Made by a program: the position numbers and the translations under genes
Assembly (NCBI GenBank): GCA_964639275.1
Contig: CAZXCQ010000164.1
Coordinates: 1-14,449, forward strand
Reading direction: 5' to 3'
Origin: CAZXCQ01 sp964639275
GTDB taxonomy: Bacteria; Desulfobacterota; DSM-4660; Desulfatiglandales; Desulfatiglandaceae
DNA length: 14,449 nucleotides
The notes under the pieces: model-generated
The model's database searches: none
What the model was told of the DNA's origin: nothing
The model's input: only the letters and a program-made list of their open reading frames with translations
In this document: positions 13,799 to 14,449 of the stretch, piece after piece
Layout: every line of letters begins with the position of its first letter
How positions within the stretch are numbered: position 1 is the stretch's first letter

Positions 13799-14449
13799 AT
13801 GCATGAGACCAGCAAAGTTGGGTTGGGTTGGGTGCCTTTCATTCTTGCGGGACTGGTTGTCGGCTGCGTCCACTACAAGCCTAAACCACTCGTTCCGGCG
13901 CAAACGGCGGAAAGGCTGGAATCGCGCTCTCTTTCAGATCTGGGCCTGCGCGCGTTTCTTGAAACCAACGTGCCGGCCATGGTGAAGACTTGGCCGCGTC
14001 GTTCCTGGGATTTCGCAGGCTTGACCCTGGTGGCGTTTTATTACCAGCCCAGCCTGGAGGTGGCGCGGGCGCAGTGGGCGGTGACCAAGGCGGGTATTCG
14101 GACAGCGGGTGCGCGGCCCAATCCGACCCTCACAGTCGGCCCAGGTTACAATTTCACCACCACCGAAGCCACTCCGTGGTTGCCGTTTGTGAATCTGGAT
14201 TGGCCCATCGAAACGGTCGGCAAGCGCGGTTACCGCATCACGCAGGCCGAGCGCATCTCCGAATCAGCGCGGCTGAATATCGCGAAGTTGGCCTGGCAGG
14301 TGCGCAGCCGGTTGCGGGCGGCTTTGGTTGACTTCGTGGCCGCGTCGCGGCGCGACGCGCTGTTGCAGGATAAGACACTACTTCAGGAGGAGAGCCTTCG
14401 ACGTCTTGAACAACAGCACGCAGCCGGCTCTGTTTCGATTGCCGAAGTC
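13799..14449 (+). CDS. TolC-type outer-membrane efflux lipoprotein (3' end outside window)
   Basis: The frame runs open from 13799 to the edge (217 codons visible). A signal peptide ends in the lipobox LVVGC, with C23 as the lipidated residue. The outer-membrane-efflux fold follows: YYQPSLEVARAQWAVTKAGI, ARPNPTLTVGPGY, a strand region ending WPIETVGKRGYR, then long helices with heptad spacing (AERISESARL through DKTLLQEESLRRL). This resembles CusC/OprM-type partners of RND pumps. In-frame ATGs also occur at 13781 and 13790; I chose 13799 because GGAGG (13783-13787) precedes it by 11 bases, but the choice is uncertain. With BlaI and M56 genes upstream, it is probably the first structural gene of a regulated efflux locus, with adaptor and pump genes expected beyond the window. 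Confidence 0.85.
   Translation, partial: MHETSKVGLGWVPFILAGLVVGCVHYKPKPLVPAQTAERLESRSLSDLGLRAFLETNVPAMVKTWPRRSWDFAGLTLVAFYYQPSLEVARAQWAVTKAGIRTAGARPNPTLTVGPGYNFTTTEATPWLPFVNLDWPIETVGKRGYRITQAERISESARLNIAKLAWQVRSRLRAALVDFVAASRRDALLQDKTLLQEESLRRLEQQHAAGSVSIAEV

Noticed and set aside
1..14449. CRISPR arrays, tRNA or rRNA genes
   Set aside because: No regularly spaced repeats and no cloverleaf or rRNA-like conserved segments were seen.

Overview
The window reads as a chromosomal segment of a Gram-negative bacterium, most likely a Desulfobacterota-type (deltaproteobacterial) anaerobe or a metagenomic relative. That placement is inferred from gene content: an AmtB with a long P-II-binding tail beside a Gcw_chp-type outer-membrane barrel, zinc-ribbon class III cyclases, and an AT-leaning accessory tract rich in transposase debris. 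No rRNA, tRNA or CRISPR array is visible.

Left part (1-7724). After about 600 bases without a convincing gene come a small unrecognised protein (631-894) and a DUF202-type inner-membrane protein (1015-1389), both on +. Everything else up to 7724 is on the minus strand: an outer-membrane barrel (1610-2422) downstream of amtB (2495-3826), then a broken P-II gene remnant and a well-formed sigma-54 promoter in the amtB leader, a PaaI-type thioesterase, a patatin-like phospholipase, the truncated front end of a zinc-ribbon adenylate cyclase, and an alpha/beta hydrolase. The nitrogen genes form a coherent unit: sigma-54 promoter, (dead) glnK/glnB remnant, amtB, partner barrel.

Middle part (7725-12011) is an accessory graveyard. 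It holds an IHF/HU-like N-terminal fragment, a large intact IS4-superfamily-like DDE transposase (8714-11083) with two tandem DNA-binding modules and a hairpin that can hide its ribosome binding site, and an IS1-like transposase pseudogene on the minus strand. The pseudogene is interrupted by a 317-bp miniature element with 22-bp terminal inverted repeats and a perfect 8-bp target duplication. Removing the element plus one target copy in silico restores the broken reading frame exactly, which makes it the best-supported undescribed element here.

Right part (12213-14449) is clearly GC-richer. It begins with a BlaI/MecI-type repressor whose promoter overlaps a perfect TACGAC-N4-GTCGTA palindrome, translationally coupled to an M56-type membrane metallopeptidase. 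A TolC-type outer-membrane efflux lipoprotein follows and runs off the end. This looks like the front of a horizontally acquired, BlaI-controlled efflux locus.
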